From Gemmataceae bacterium (GTDB taxonomy: Bacteria > Planctomycetota > Planctomycetia > Gemmatales > Gemmataceae): a stretch of 64,000 nt of DNA. Below, one piece after another: positions 39,207 to 47,697 of the stretch (within the stretch, counting starts at the first letter, position 1; each line of letters begins with the position of its first letter). The notes below the pieces were generated by a model, which made no database searches, had not been told where the DNA came from, and saw nothing but the letters and a program-made list of their open reading frames with translations. Made by a program: the position numbers and the translations under genes. The stretch is taken from NCBI GenBank assembly GCA_022842245.1, contig JALHPZ010000004.1, positions 124,001-188,000 on the forward strand, written 5' to 3'.

Positions 39207-39238
39207 TACAACCAACTCTGCACCGCAAGTTGGTTGTA
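39207..39238. repeat. Perfect 11-bp inverted repeat in an intergenic region
   Basis: TACAACCAACT-N10-AGTTGGTTGTA, arms 39207-39217 and 39228-39238, lies in the 279-bp space between two small hypothetical genes. No T-run follows on either strand, so it is not a standard intrinsic terminator. It could be an operator, an RNA hairpin or a recombination site; the rest of the spacer shows nothing recognisable. Confidence 0.6.
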
Positions 39239-39408
39239 AAGAAGTATTCCGAAAATCTGCTCGTCGAAAACTTTTTCTCGCTCGTCACAACTCTACTATT
39301 AGGTAGCTGCACTTCTGGCCCGCTTCGGCTGATCCACGATCACAGGCGAACGTGGCATCACCGAGTTGGAAGCCGAAAGCAGATTCTGTTGTGACGGAGA
39401 ATCCTTAA

Positions 39409-39615
39409 ATGAAACTGAACACTTCCAAACTCCCGGATGTTGTCCTTGATGATCTGAAACGCACAATCGAGACAGCGATCTTCCCGAACCGAGTCTTCCT
39501 TTTCGCAACTGAGGAGAAGCTCAGCATCAACTACAAGGACGAGCATTCCCCAGAAGAGATGGTCAGGCTCAACGAAGTAGTCACGAAAACTGTGCGGGAT
39601 TATTTTGCCGAGTAG
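39409..39615 (+). CDS. Small hypothetical protein, 68 residues
   Basis: A short ORF with ATG and a plausible composition: KLNTSKLPDVVLDDLKRTIE, then VFLFATEEKLSINYKDEHS and a helical tail MVRLNEVVTKTVRDYFAE. There is no strong ribosome-binding site and no known motif. It could be a real accessory mini-protein; coding bias is similar to neighbours. Confidence 0.45.
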   Translation: MKLNTSKLPDVVLDDLKRTIETAIFPNRVFLFATEEKLSINYKDEHSPEEMVRLNEVVTKTVRDYFAE

Positions 39616-39675
39616 GAGCAAGGAATCTGGGAGTAAAAACCCACTTTCCGAATAGTTGGGAGAGGACATTCTCCC

Positions 39676-40314
39676 ATGCGATTCCCTGATCCACCGAACA
39701 TTCTCGATGCCGAAACCGCCGAAGAGCTTCTCCGCTTCTTCGACAAATTCCCTGTATTGAAGATCGCCGGTTTCTCGCTCTGGACCTTTGATTCGATGAC
39801 GCCCGAAGCGGCGAAGGTCATTGCCAATAGCGGGATGGACATTTTGTTCTTGGACTCGGTGAAAGTCATCTCCCCCGACGTCGTCCGCATCCTCGCTGAA
39901 TCGCCCGTCAGTTTTCTCAGCTTGGGCGGATTGGTGGAACTCTCACCGGAAGTCGCTGAACTCCTTTCTGGCTTCCGTGGGTCGTACCTCAAGCTGGACG
40001 GCCTGACCGAGCTTTCGCCCGATGTTGCAGCGCTACTTGCCGGATTCCCGAAGGTGCTGTCGCTGGGCGGGATCAAGACCCTTGGCACCGCTGCTGCCAA
40101 GGCTTTGGCCCAGCATCGTGGTGAGTTGATGCTCGATGGGCTGATTCATTTGCCCGAAGATGTTGCCGAGGCGATTTCCGGGCACCAAGGCACACTGCTG
40201 GCCTTCGAGAGCCTGCGGTTTCTGTCCGATGGTGCGGCGAAGGCGTTGGCGGCGTATCAGGGGAAGGTCGAGATGCCGCTGTTGGAATCTACCGTCCCCA
40301 ATTCGTCGCCGTGA
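39676..40314 (+). CDS. Leucine-rich repeat-like protein, C-terminus overlapping tspO copy 2
   Basis: A 212-residue protein built from imperfect repeats of about 22-25 residues with the theme L-L-GL-LSPEVAELL-GF and variants (LGGLVELSPEVAELLSGF, LDGLTELSPDVAALLAGF, LDGLIHLPEDVAEAISGH). Repetitive proteins of this design are frequent in Gemmata-type planctomycetes. The last ten residues (ESTVPNSSP region) are encoded antisense to the end of the second tspO gene, so the natural C-terminus may have been lost when that copy arrived. Function unknown; protein binding is likely. Confidence 0.65.
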   Translation: MRFPDPPNILDAETAEELLRFFDKFPVLKIAGFSLWTFDSMTPEAAKVIANSGMDILFLDSVKVISPDVVRILAESPVSFLSLGGLVELSPEVAELLSGFRGSYLKLDGLTELSPDVAALLAGFPKVLSLGGIKTLGTAAAKALAQHRGELMLDGLIHLPEDVAEAISGHQGTLLAFESLRFLSDGAAKALAAYQGKVEMPLLESTVPNSSP

Positions 40315-40690
40315 TGCTCAGTTGCAGTACCGTCGCAATCGACACCCAGATGAAGTACGGCACCTGAGCCACGGCGACCCAACGGTAGTGCTTCCAGATC
40401 ACCACCGCAGCCCAGATGATCGTGCCCCAGACGATCAGAATGTCCACCGAGGCCAGCGGCAGGTTTCGCATCCCGAATTGAATTGGGGTGAAGATCAGGT
40501 TGGCGACGAGGTTGATGGCGAAGGGCAGCGCCACCAACCAAGGCACCTTCTTTCGGATCGCCTGTACGAACACGAAACCGAAACTGACGAGGATGATCGG
40601 GTACAGAATCTGCCAGATCAGGCCAATGGTCCCCGGAGCCGGGGTCCAGCTTGGCTTGGAAAGCGAGTTGTACCAGTCGAGCCAAGTCAT
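40289..40690 (-). CDS. tspO: TspO/MBR-family protein, copy 2
   Basis: A 133-residue protein beginning MTWLDWYNSLSKPSWTPAPG, identical to copy 1 over long blocks including IGLIWQILYPIILVSFGFVF and IRKKVPWLVALPF. DNA identity is also very high across the coding region and drops outside it, so the duplicated segment is about the gene itself. Five hydrophobic segments. The gene is not linked to HxlR here; an inverted repeat TTTCAC-N6-GTGAAA lies about 150 bp upstream. Its 3' end overlaps the leucine-rich gene by 26 bp in convergent orientation. Confidence 0.92.
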   Translation of the reverse strand: MTWLDWYNSLSKPSWTPAPGTIGLIWQILYPIILVSFGFVFVQAIRKKVPWLVALPFAINLVANLIFTPIQFGMRNLPLASVDILIVWGTIIWAAVVIWKHYRWVAVAQVPYFIWVSIATVLQLSITATNWGR

Positions 40691-41060
40691 CCCTGTCCGT
40701 TCTCCGTAGATGCGGGTGGTCTTTACCGGACCATTCACGCCGTCTTGAGTGGCGGCATTCCGCAAACCCTTTGGCCAGCCTCCGATCCCGCTGGGAAACG
40801 GTCGTGGTCCATCAGCGTGTTTCACTCGAATCAGTCGTTTCACCATTCAGTGAAATCGCCGTGAAAAGTGAAAATCACGACCTGAAGCCACAGGAAGCGG
40901 CCTATCCGGTGCCTCCCATCAAATTACCATCAAATAAGAACAGGACGCACTGCAAGCTGTAACTGGCTACTTCCACGGGACTTACAAACGGCGCACTTGC
41001 CGACCCTGCCTCCATTCGCCTGAAACGTCAAATAGCCGTCAAATAAGCGGCCCCCACGGT
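40691..41060. other. Gene-free stretch between tspO copy 2 and the AlbA_2 gene
   Basis: I see no supportable gene in these 370 bases; the small open frames have no ribosome-binding site and no recognisable protein. It holds an inverted repeat TTTCAC-N6-GTGAAA (40838-40855) with an extra TTTCAC half-site at 40820-40825, a candidate operator for tspO copy 2, and short reiterations of ATCAAAT/GTCAAATA around 40917-41047. Confidence 0.5.
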
Positions 41061-42536
41061 TCAGGCCCAAAATGGCAGGTAACTGGCGTATTTCTTCCCC
41101 TGATCTGGATCGAACGGCTTAATCAGGCTGGCGTCGAGAGCCTCTGCAATTATCCGGGAGGCTTTGGCGGCGTTGTGTTCCTCGATCCCGAATCGCTGCC
41201 TCATCGAAGAATTCGTCATCCGGCTTCCCGTTACGAAGCATAGGCAAGCGTGCTGGTAGCAGGCCCGTATTCGCTCTTTCGAGTCCATTTCGTTCAGCTT
41301 GCGAGGAGCGAACAGCGTGGCCTTTGTGAAACCCGGCTGAGTCGTGGTGATCGCCGTGAAGTCCGGGGCGGGAAGTTGGAATGCCTCTACCGCTTCGATC
41401 ACCTTGTCGATGCCAGTCCCGGCCTCTTCGCAAATCTTCATTCGCCGCATCACTGCCGCCAGAGTTTCGTTGCGGGACTTCGGCGGGGTGTCGATGAAGC
41501 GTAGTGTGTCCACCAACGGCTCACCGGGGTTCGTGATTTCCATTCGGCTATCGAAAATCTCCACCATCGGCCCCGTGCCGGTCACGGAGAACTCTTGGTG
41601 AATCAAGCAGTTTGCCACCAACTCCCGGATGGCCCTCTCCGGGTAGACTCGAACCTCTTGACGGAAGGCTTGGCCGATGGGTTCGTTCTGCGGCAACTGC
41701 GAGTTGATGAATGCTACTGCCGCCTCGAACGCCACGGCGTAGCCCATCTGCGACGGGGCATCCCGCCACTCCCGTTCAGTATTCGTCCGGCCATCGCCCT
41801 TGTATTTGATGATCCGCAAAGCCTTCCGCCCCAGCTGCTCGAATTGGTTGAGGTCGCTGGCAAACAGGATCGCACCGAGGTTCGTTACGTCAAACCGACT
41901 GCCCGGTTTCGGCACGATCAGTGTTTCGTCGGCCAACTTCCCAAGAATGCCCTGTTGGTCGGTTGGCAGAGGGATTTGCAAAAGTTTGAAGCAGCGGTCG
42001 AAATCGAGCAGCTTCAGCACGTCCGGCCCGTCTACGTCGGCCTTGGCGATGCCTGTCTCGAATGGTTTGCGGGACAGTATCGCCCAAAGCTCTCGCTCCT
42101 TCTCCGTGTACTCCTTGAGCTTCTTGGTCAGGCTGCCAATACGAACGAACTCCTCGCTGCCGAAGCGTACCGGAGCTTGGCTGGCCCGTGGAATCTGGAA
42201 CAGCACCATCGGCACGCCTTGGTGCGACCACTCGAAGATTTGGAAACTGACCTGCGGGTGCTGCGACCGCATCAGCCAGTTTTCCAGTTCTTCATTGCCC
42301 TTCTTGCTTTGCCGGGGTCGAAAGGTCGTGCCAACCAACTTTTTCGTGCCGTCCTCCACGCCCCAAACCAAGTAGCCGAACTCCCGCCCGTGGAGCGCCG
42401 CCGAGTTCGCCAGAGCGGAAATCCGTTCGGCAATCATGTCGGGGTTGTCGTTGTTGTGCTTCCACTCCACCCATTCCGTCTCGGCGGGGAGCGAGAGCAG
42501 TTCGACCAGCAAGGCCGAGAGTTGTGTGGGGGTCAT
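41061..42536 (-). CDS. AlbA_2 (Schlafen-AlbA)/HATPase-domain protein
   Basis: A protein of 491 residues starting at MTPTQLSALLVELLSLP (GAGG 7 bp upstream). The N-terminal AlbA_2 domain has the family's ETEWVEWKHNNDNPDMIAER and ANSAALHGREFGYLVWGVED. The C-terminal part has an ATPase-like segment RELVANCLIHQEFSVTGTGP, EIFDSRMEITNPGEP, and EEAGTGIDKVIEAVE, as in COG2865 proteins, followed by a winged-helix tail. These are annotated as putative transcriptional regulators, and many sit in defence islands. It marks the compositional boundary of the accessory part. Confidence 0.85.
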   Translation of the reverse strand: MTPTQLSALLVELLSLPAETEWVEWKHNNDNPDMIAERISALANSAALHGREFGYLVWGVEDGTKKLVGTTFRPRQSKKGNEELENWLMRSQHPQVSFQIFEWSHQGVPMVLFQIPRASQAPVRFGSEEFVRIGSLTKKLKEYTEKERELWAILSRKPFETGIAKADVDGPDVLKLLDFDRCFKLLQIPLPTDQQGILGKLADETLIVPKPGSRFDVTNLGAILFASDLNQFEQLGRKALRIIKYKGDGRTNTEREWRDAPSQMGYAVAFEAAVAFINSQLPQNEPIGQAFRQEVRVYPERAIRELVANCLIHQEFSVTGTGPMVEIFDSRMEITNPGEPLVDTLRFIDTPPKSRNETLAAVMRRMKICEEAGTGIDKVIEAVEAFQLPAPDFTAITTTQPGFTKATLFAPRKLNEMDSKERIRACYQHACLCFVTGSRMTNSSMRQRFGIEEHNAAKASRIIAEALDASLIKPFDPDQGKKYASYLPFWA

Positions 42537-42579
42537 GGTACGGCCTCTGCTGCAACGCCTGTCGAGGCAGTTCGCCAAC

Positions 42580-42620
42580 AAAAAACTGACCGGCCCTCGG
42601 TGTCAGAGGGGCGGTCAGTT
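42580..42620 (-). terminator. Intrinsic terminator on the minus strand
   Basis: Arms 42584-42598 (AACTGACCGGCCCTC) and 42606-42620 (GAGGGGCGGTCAGTT) pair with one mismatch around a 7-base loop. On the minus strand the hairpin is followed by T6 (42585-42580). It ends transcription coming from nuoD and insulates it from the AlbA_2 gene whose ATG is 44 bp further on. Confidence 0.82.
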
Positions 42621-42643
42621 GATGCTACGATATCGAGTTGGCG

Positions 42644-42683
42644 ATGCACCCTAAATGCACCGTATTCCGGGAAATGCACCCTA
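42644..42683. repeat. Three direct 10-bp repeats at the region boundary
   Basis: ATGCACCCTA (42644-42653), ATGCACCGTA (42655-42664) and ATGCACCCTA (42674-42683), at 11- and 19-bp periods, lie between nuoD and the terminator. They could be regulator half-sites or the trace of a recombination point. They are followed by A/T-rich spacer up to nuoD. Confidence 0.5.
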
Positions 42684-42753
42684 TTTTGGGCACTTTCGGG
42701 GAATTTTCGATTTCCGCAAGTCATTGAAATGTAACGACTTGTGAGAATCTCGA

Positions 42754-43926
42754 TCATCTATCTATCTCGCCCATCACGATGTCCAGGCTGCCGAGGATCG
42801 CGGGGATGTCGCCGAGGAGGCAGCCACGGCAGAGTTCTTCGACGACGCTGAGGTTGCTGAAACAGCCGGAACGCGCGCGGACGCGCAAGGGCACCGCGTC
42901 CTTGTTCGGCCGGCCGACGACATGGAAACCCATCTGCCCGCGCGGGGCTTCCGTCTCCACATAGACCTCGCCGCCCGGCAGCGTTCGCGGCGGCTCGATG
43001 CGATGGGCACCCGAGGCTGACGGATAGCGGTCGAGCGCCTGCCGGCAAATGCGAACGCTCTGAACGACTTCCAGCATCCGCACGAAGAAGCGATGCCAGC
43101 AATCGCCGATCATCGCACCCGGCGGGGCGCGGTCGAACGGCGGCACGGGTACGTCGAACTCGTAGCCTTCGTAGCCGCAATTCGGTTCGATCTTCCGCAG
43201 GTCCCAGAGCGGGTCGCCCTTCGTGCGATCAAGCGAGGCCCGCAGGACGGCGCCGGTGCAGCCGTAATTGATCGCCATGTCCCGGGAGAGCACGCCGACG
43301 CCGGCGGTGCGCTTCACGAAAATGTGGTTGTCCGTCAGCATCGCGTGGTAGTCGGCGATGTTCGGCTCGAAATAGTCGAGGAACTTCCGGCAGCGAGCGA
43401 CAAAGCCGGCGGGGAGGTCGTCGTGGACGCCGCCGATCGTGATGTAGCTGTAGGTGAGCCGGGCGCCGCAGAGGTCTTCGAACAGGTCGAGGATGTGTTC
43501 TCGTTCGCGGAAGGCGTAGAGGAACGGGCTGAAACTGCCGAGGTCGAGGCCGTAGGCACCCATTCCGACGAGGTGCGAAGCGATGCGGTTCAGTTCGCAG
43601 GCGAGGACGCGGATCACCTGCGCCTTCTCGGGCACCACCATGCCGCAGAGCTTCTCCACGGCCAGCGAATAGCCGAGGTTCATGTTCATGCCGGCGAGGT
43701 AGTCCATCCGGTCCGTGTACGGGATGAACTGGATCGGCGTGACGTTCTCGCCGATCTTCTCGGCGCAGCGGTGGAGATAGCCGAGGTGGGGTACCACTTC
43801 GCGGACGATTTCGCCGTCGGTGCGGAGGACGAGGCGGAGCACGCCGTGGGTGCTGGGGTGCTGCGGCCCCATGTTGATGAGCATTTCGTCCGTGCGGACG
43901 TCGAACTCGACGGTATCCAGCGACAT
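42754..43926 (-). CDS. nuoD: NADH-quinone oxidoreductase subunit D
   Basis: A 390-residue 49-kDa subunit of complex I starting at MSLDTVEFDVRTDEMLIN, directly before the MGPQHPSTHGVLRLVL quinone-site motif. Other hallmarks: LGYLHRCAEKIGE, IQFIPYTDRMDYLAGM, the RIASHLVG segment and the C-terminal DIPAILGSLDIVMGEIDR. It contributes the quinone-binding cavity of the peripheral arm. No other nuo gene is adjacent, so it is an orphan copy; planctomycetes often have scattered nuo genes. G+C and codon use are typical of the right part of the window. Confidence 0.95.
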   Translation of the reverse strand: MSLDTVEFDVRTDEMLINMGPQHPSTHGVLRLVLRTDGEIVREVVPHLGYLHRCAEKIGENVTPIQFIPYTDRMDYLAGMNMNLGYSLAVEKLCGMVVPEKAQVIRVLACELNRIASHLVGMGAYGLDLGSFSPFLYAFREREHILDLFEDLCGARLTYSYITIGGVHDDLPAGFVARCRKFLDYFEPNIADYHAMLTDNHIFVKRTAGVGVLSRDMAINYGCTGAVLRASLDRTKGDPLWDLRKIEPNCGYEGYEFDVPVPPFDRAPPGAMIGDCWHRFFVRMLEVVQSVRICRQALDRYPSASGAHRIEPPRTLPGGEVYVETEAPRGQMGFHVVGRPNKDAVPLRVRARSGCFSNLSVVEELCRGCLLGDIPAILGSLDIVMGEIDR

Positions 43927-43954
43927 CGACGGCTCCCGGCGTGGCGGGGGCATT

Positions 43955-46237
43955 TTAGGGAAGCGTCGGACCGCGACCGGGTTGATGGGACTTTTGGTTC
44001 GACTCGAACGCCCACGCAAGGAACTGCGAGAGGTCGAAGCGCGGTGTCGGCTTCGGTTCCTCGCGGCCGAGCAAGGCGAGCGTTTCCGGCCGTGGCTCGG
44101 CTGTTCCGTCGGCGAAGGCCTGCGTACGCACGCTGCCGGCGAGGATGTTCGTCGTCGAAATATCGAGCCGGAGTTCCGTGACTCGCCCGGTCTTGCCGGC
44201 GGAGCGGTCCTCGACGATGATCGCCCAGGTTCCGCGCGCGGGCTGCCCGTCGAAAGCGGAGAGGGATTCTTCGGGGCGGAACGCGCCGACGAAAGGCGAC
44301 TTCGCCTTGGAGATCAGCCCGGGGGCTTCGTCGTCGAAGTTCGTGCCGCGGAAGCCGCTGCCGTCCGCGCCGCGACGCTCGACGAGCGTGACGGTGCGGC
44401 CGGCGGGCGAGCGCAGCTTCAGCACGAGATCGCCGACATGGAAATGCTCGAGGAACAGGTACAGGTTCAAGTCGGAGACGGAACCGTCGCGATTGACGAC
44501 GATCGGGATCTCCAATGTGCCGGCGTCCGGGATGGCGAGCGGCAGGGCGACGGTGGGGTTCGCGGAGGTCGCTCCCGAGGCGAGCGTGCCGGTGCCGGTG
44601 AACCGGTCGCCCGGCTCGCCGTTGACGCCGTTGCCGTTCTGGTTCATCCGGTTCGCGGCGATGTCGAAGATGTCCACGCCGAGCGTGAGCGTGTAGGTGC
44701 CCGCCGCAGTCTTCGGGGCGAAGGCGATGTCGAACTGGGTGTTGTTCGTGCCGCTCACCGGCGTCACGGATGTCGCGGCGAAGGGTCCGCCCGGCCCGGA
44801 CAGTGTCACGTCGGCCGTTGTGAACGAGCCGGCGTTGATCTTCTCGTTGAACTGCACGCGGACGCGGTCGAACCGGTCGACGGCGGAGCCGTGGAAGACG
44901 GCCGAGAGGACGCGGGCTCCGTCGGTCTCGCGCGTCGTCGCCGGCGGGGGCGGTACGGTCGGCGGCACAACCGGCGGCGCGACGGGCGGTACGGCCACGT
45001 CGAGCATCTTCGCGAGGTTCAACCGGCCGCCGGTCGTCGTCCGCCCGGCGAGGGATGTCAGCGGGTCGACGGACGACTTCACCTTCGCGACGACTTGCTG
45101 CCAGGTCCAGGTCGGGTTGGCGTCCCACAGCAGGGCGATCGCTCCCGCGACGAACGGGGCGGCCATCGACGTGCCGCTGAGCGTGCCGTAGCGGTTGTTC
45201 GGCAGCGTGCTAAGGATGGAGACGCCCGGCGCGCCGAGGACGACGGTGTTCGCGCCGTAGCTGGAGAACCCGGCGAGGTTGCCGCTCGCATCCACCGCGG
45301 CAACGGGGACGACGTTCGCGAGCGAGGCGGAGTAGCTGGCGGGGTAGAACGGTACGGCGTCGTTGTTGGACGAATCGTTGCCGGCGGAGGTGACGAGGAT
45401 AAGGCCGGCGGACTGTGCGCGGGCGATGGCGGCGGCAAAGACGGCGTCGTAGACGTTGCTGCCCCAGCTGGCGTTGGCGACGCGGGCGCCGTTGGCGGCG
45501 GCGTAGTTGAGGGCGCGGATGCCGTCGCTGGTGTAGCCGTTGCCGTCGGTGCCGATGAACTTGAGCGCCATGATGCGCGTGTTCGGATTCACGCCGCTGA
45601 CGCCGATGCCGTTGTTGCCCGCGGCGCCGACGATGCCGGCGACGTGCGTTCCGTGACCGTCGTGGTCGGACGGGTCGGCGTCGTTGGCGGCGAAGTCGTA
45701 GCCGATGATGTCGTCGGCGAAGCCGTTGCCGTCGTCGTCGCGTCCGTTGCCGGGGATTTCCCTCGTGTTGAACCAGAGGTTGGCGGCGAGGTCCGGGTGG
45801 GTGTAGTCGATGCCGGTGTCGATGACGGCGACGACGGTGTTCCGCGTGCCGGCGGAACGGTCCCAGGCGGCGGCGGCCTGGATGGCGGCGAGGCCGGTCT
45901 GGGCAGCGAACTGCGGATCGTTGAACGTCGCGTTCGAGCGGACGATGCGATCCGGTTCGGCGGCGGCCACGTCGGGTACTGCGGCGAGTACGCCGAGGGC
46001 CGCGTCGAGCGGGTAGCCGGCCGCGAGGTCGACGCGGTACAGGCCGAAGCCGAGCGGCGTGATCGAGGATGTCGGAAGAGTCGCCGCGAGTTGTTCGGAA
46101 CGCACGGCGTCCGCGATCCGTTCGTCGCCGAACGCGACGAGAACGCGGTCCGGGGCGAACGCGTCGGCCGCTGCGAGCGACGGCGTCGTGCGGTCTTCCA
46201 GTCGCTCCACGCGGAGCGAATACAGCGATGGACGCAT
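43955..46237 (-). CDS. Secreted S8 (subtilisin-like) peptidase with P-domain
   Basis: A 760-residue protease. The start is at MRPSLYSLRVERLEDRTTPS, whose LEDRTTP motif is the planctomycete N-terminal export feature. Catalytic Asp is in VIDTGIDYTHPD, His in GHGTHVAGI and Ser in GTSMAAPFVAGA. A Pro-rich linker (PPVAPPVVPPTVPPPP) follows, then an Ig-like domain (VRVQFNEKINAGSF) and a C-terminal proprotein-convertase P-domain (GTWAIIVEDRSAGKTGRVTE). The propeptide lies between residues 20 and 110. It is presumably translocated and acts outside the cytoplasm on proteins. Confidence 0.93.
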   Translation of the reverse strand: MRPSLYSLRVERLEDRTTPSLAAADAFAPDRVLVAFGDERIADAVRSEQLAATLPTSSITPLGFGLYRVDLAAGYPLDAALGVLAAVPDVAAAEPDRIVRSNATFNDPQFAAQTGLAAIQAAAAWDRSAGTRNTVVAVIDTGIDYTHPDLAANLWFNTREIPGNGRDDDGNGFADDIIGYDFAANDADPSDHDGHGTHVAGIVGAAGNNGIGVSGVNPNTRIMALKFIGTDGNGYTSDGIRALNYAAANGARVANASWGSNVYDAVFAAAIARAQSAGLILVTSAGNDSSNNDAVPFYPASYSASLANVVPVAAVDASGNLAGFSSYGANTVVLGAPGVSILSTLPNNRYGTLSGTSMAAPFVAGAIALLWDANPTWTWQQVVAKVKSSVDPLTSLAGRTTTGGRLNLAKMLDVAVPPVAPPVVPPTVPPPPATTRETDGARVLSAVFHGSAVDRFDRVRVQFNEKINAGSFTTADVTLSGPGGPFAATSVTPVSGTNNTQFDIAFAPKTAAGTYTLTLGVDIFDIAANRMNQNGNGVNGEPGDRFTGTGTLASGATSANPTVALPLAIPDAGTLEIPIVVNRDGSVSDLNLYLFLEHFHVGDLVLKLRSPAGRTVTLVERRGADGSGFRGTNFDDEAPGLISKAKSPFVGAFRPEESLSAFDGQPARGTWAIIVEDRSAGKTGRVTELRLDISTTNILAGSVRTQAFADGTAEPRPETLALLGREEPKPTPRFDLSQFLAWAFESNQKSHQPGRGPTLP

Positions 46238-46425
46238 GCGAAACCGTTCTGCTCGTGGTGCGGGTGGGCGAAACCCGTCGGGCGGAAACGGTTGAACTGT
46301 AGGTGACGGACGGAGCGGAGACCGGAATCGGGAAAGTGGAAAATTCCATTCAAGTTCTGCCCCGCGCCACCTTTTACCGGTTGGCGGGGCGGTATCGGTC
46401 GTGCGACGTGCGTAATCTGGGGGAA

Positions 46426-47640
46426 TTATCCGGCGGGAATCGCGGCGATCATCGCGGCCATCTTCTCGTGAGCGTACGAGCGAGCCTTCGCAGCGGTCCG
46501 CCGCGCTGCGGGCAGGTCCTTCGCAATCGCCAGCAGGCAGTCGGCGATCTGCTTCCCGGAGGCGTCGTCGATCTCGAAGATCCAGTCCTTCAAACCGATG
46601 TCGCGCCACATCTGGCCCTTGCGCGTATCGGTCGGTTGCCGCAGGTGGACGGCCGGCGTGCCGTTCGCCACGGCCATGATCGGCGAGTGCATCTCGAAAC
46701 TCGCGACCGCCGCCGCCTTCGCGTACACGCTCCCGGCTTCGCCCGTCAGCCAGTAGCGGTCCATTACGGCCACGCTCGGCTTCACGTCCGCCGGCAGCGG
46801 ATCGAAGAGCAGCGGTTTCAAACGAGTAACCGCATACGTCATCTCGGGCACCAGGAAGACCTTTCGCTTCGCCTCGCGCACCCACGCGACGATCCCCTCG
46901 CGCAGCTTCGCGTGGTCCCGGTCGGCGAACGCCTCGTTCACGGCGCTGCGCTCCGGGTTCGGCTTCACCGTGTCCCGAATCTCCCAGTACGGCGTCCAGC
47001 GCAGCCGCGGCACGGCGCAGAGGAACTGCCCCGCTTCGAGCTTGTGTTCGGCGAGCAACTTGTCCGCGGCCGCGTCGTCCTTCAGGTCGAGGGCGAACGT
47101 CGCGTCCGGTCCGAAGTCCATCGTCGGCCCGGTGACACCGGACTTCTTCAGGGCGGCGAGCGATTCGGTATCGCGTGTGAAGACGAAATTCGCCCCGGCG
47201 AGCAGGTCCTTGTGCGTCTTCAACTCCGCATCGCTGAGCGTGACGCCGGCGAAGCCGTAGGGCTTGCCGGCCTTCTTCGCGAGCAGGGTTTCCTTCGCGC
47301 CGACAAGGCCGGGGCCGGAGCCGTGAAGGAAGAAGTCGCAGGCGGCGAGGGCGGCGTTCTTCTCGTCGGCGGTCTTCGCGATCGTGAGTTTCGGGAAGCG
47401 GTTTTGGAGGAGCGTTTCGACTTCGGCGTTGAGGGAGTTGGGCCAGAGCGTGATCGCGGCGTTCGGCCGGTACTTCTCGAGAAGCGCGAGCATCCCCGGC
47501 GTGTGGGCGATGTCGCCGATGTTCACCGTCTGCCACGACGATCGCAGGAGAATCCGTTGCGGCTTCTTCTCCTCGGCTCGGAGGGAAGGAGTCAGGGCCA
47601 AAGCGAATGCGGCGAGGGCTTCGCGGCGGGAGAGGTTCAT
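46426..47640 (-). CDS. Polysaccharide pyruvyl transferase-domain protein with Tat-like signal
   Basis: A 404-residue protein. The N-terminus NLSRREALAAFALALTPSLRA is a twin-arginine-like signal (SRREA) ending in an AxA-like site. The mature part shows the pyruvyl transferase/GT-B-like pattern: WQTVNIGDIAHTPGMLALLE, DFFLHGSGPGLVG, FVFTRDTESLAALKKSG and a C-terminal EMHSPIMAVANGTPAVHLR. Such enzymes transfer pyruvate from PEP to cell-surface sugars. Export of this domain via Tat is unusual, so the substrate may differ. Confidence 0.82.
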   Translation of the reverse strand: MNLSRREALAAFALALTPSLRAEEKKPQRILLRSSWQTVNIGDIAHTPGMLALLEKYRPNAAITLWPNSLNAEVETLLQNRFPKLTIAKTADEKNAALAACDFFLHGSGPGLVGAKETLLAKKAGKPYGFAGVTLSDAELKTHKDLLAGANFVFTRDTESLAALKKSGVTGPTMDFGPDATFALDLKDDAAADKLLAEHKLEAGQFLCAVPRLRWTPYWEIRDTVKPNPERSAVNEAFADRDHAKLREGIVAWVREAKRKVFLVPEMTYAVTRLKPLLFDPLPADVKPSVAVMDRYWLTGEAGSVYAKAAAVASFEMHSPIMAVANGTPAVHLRQPTDTRKGQMWRDIGLKDWIFEIDDASGKQIADCLLAIAKDLPAARRTAAKARSYAHEKMAAMIAAIPAG

Positions 47641-47697
47641 GCGGCACCCGGCGACGGAAATCGATTGCCGCTATACTATCGAACTTTGAGGATCCCG

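Noticed and set aside
39207-39238. Integron attC-like site
   Set aside because: The palindrome lacks proper R-prime/R-double-prime core sites (GTTRRRY), no integrase is present, and the neighbouring small genes overlap, unlike cassettes.
42580-42620. Attenuator or riboswitch of the AlbA_2 gene
   Set aside because: A simple hairpin plus T6 with no alternative pairing seen is adequately explained as the terminator of nuoD.
43820-46306. Very long plus-strand open frame opposite nuoD and the S8 protease
   Set aside because: It is the high-G+C mirror of real minus-strand genes; the product is Arg/Gly/Val-rich without any motif, while the minus strand encodes clear family proteins.
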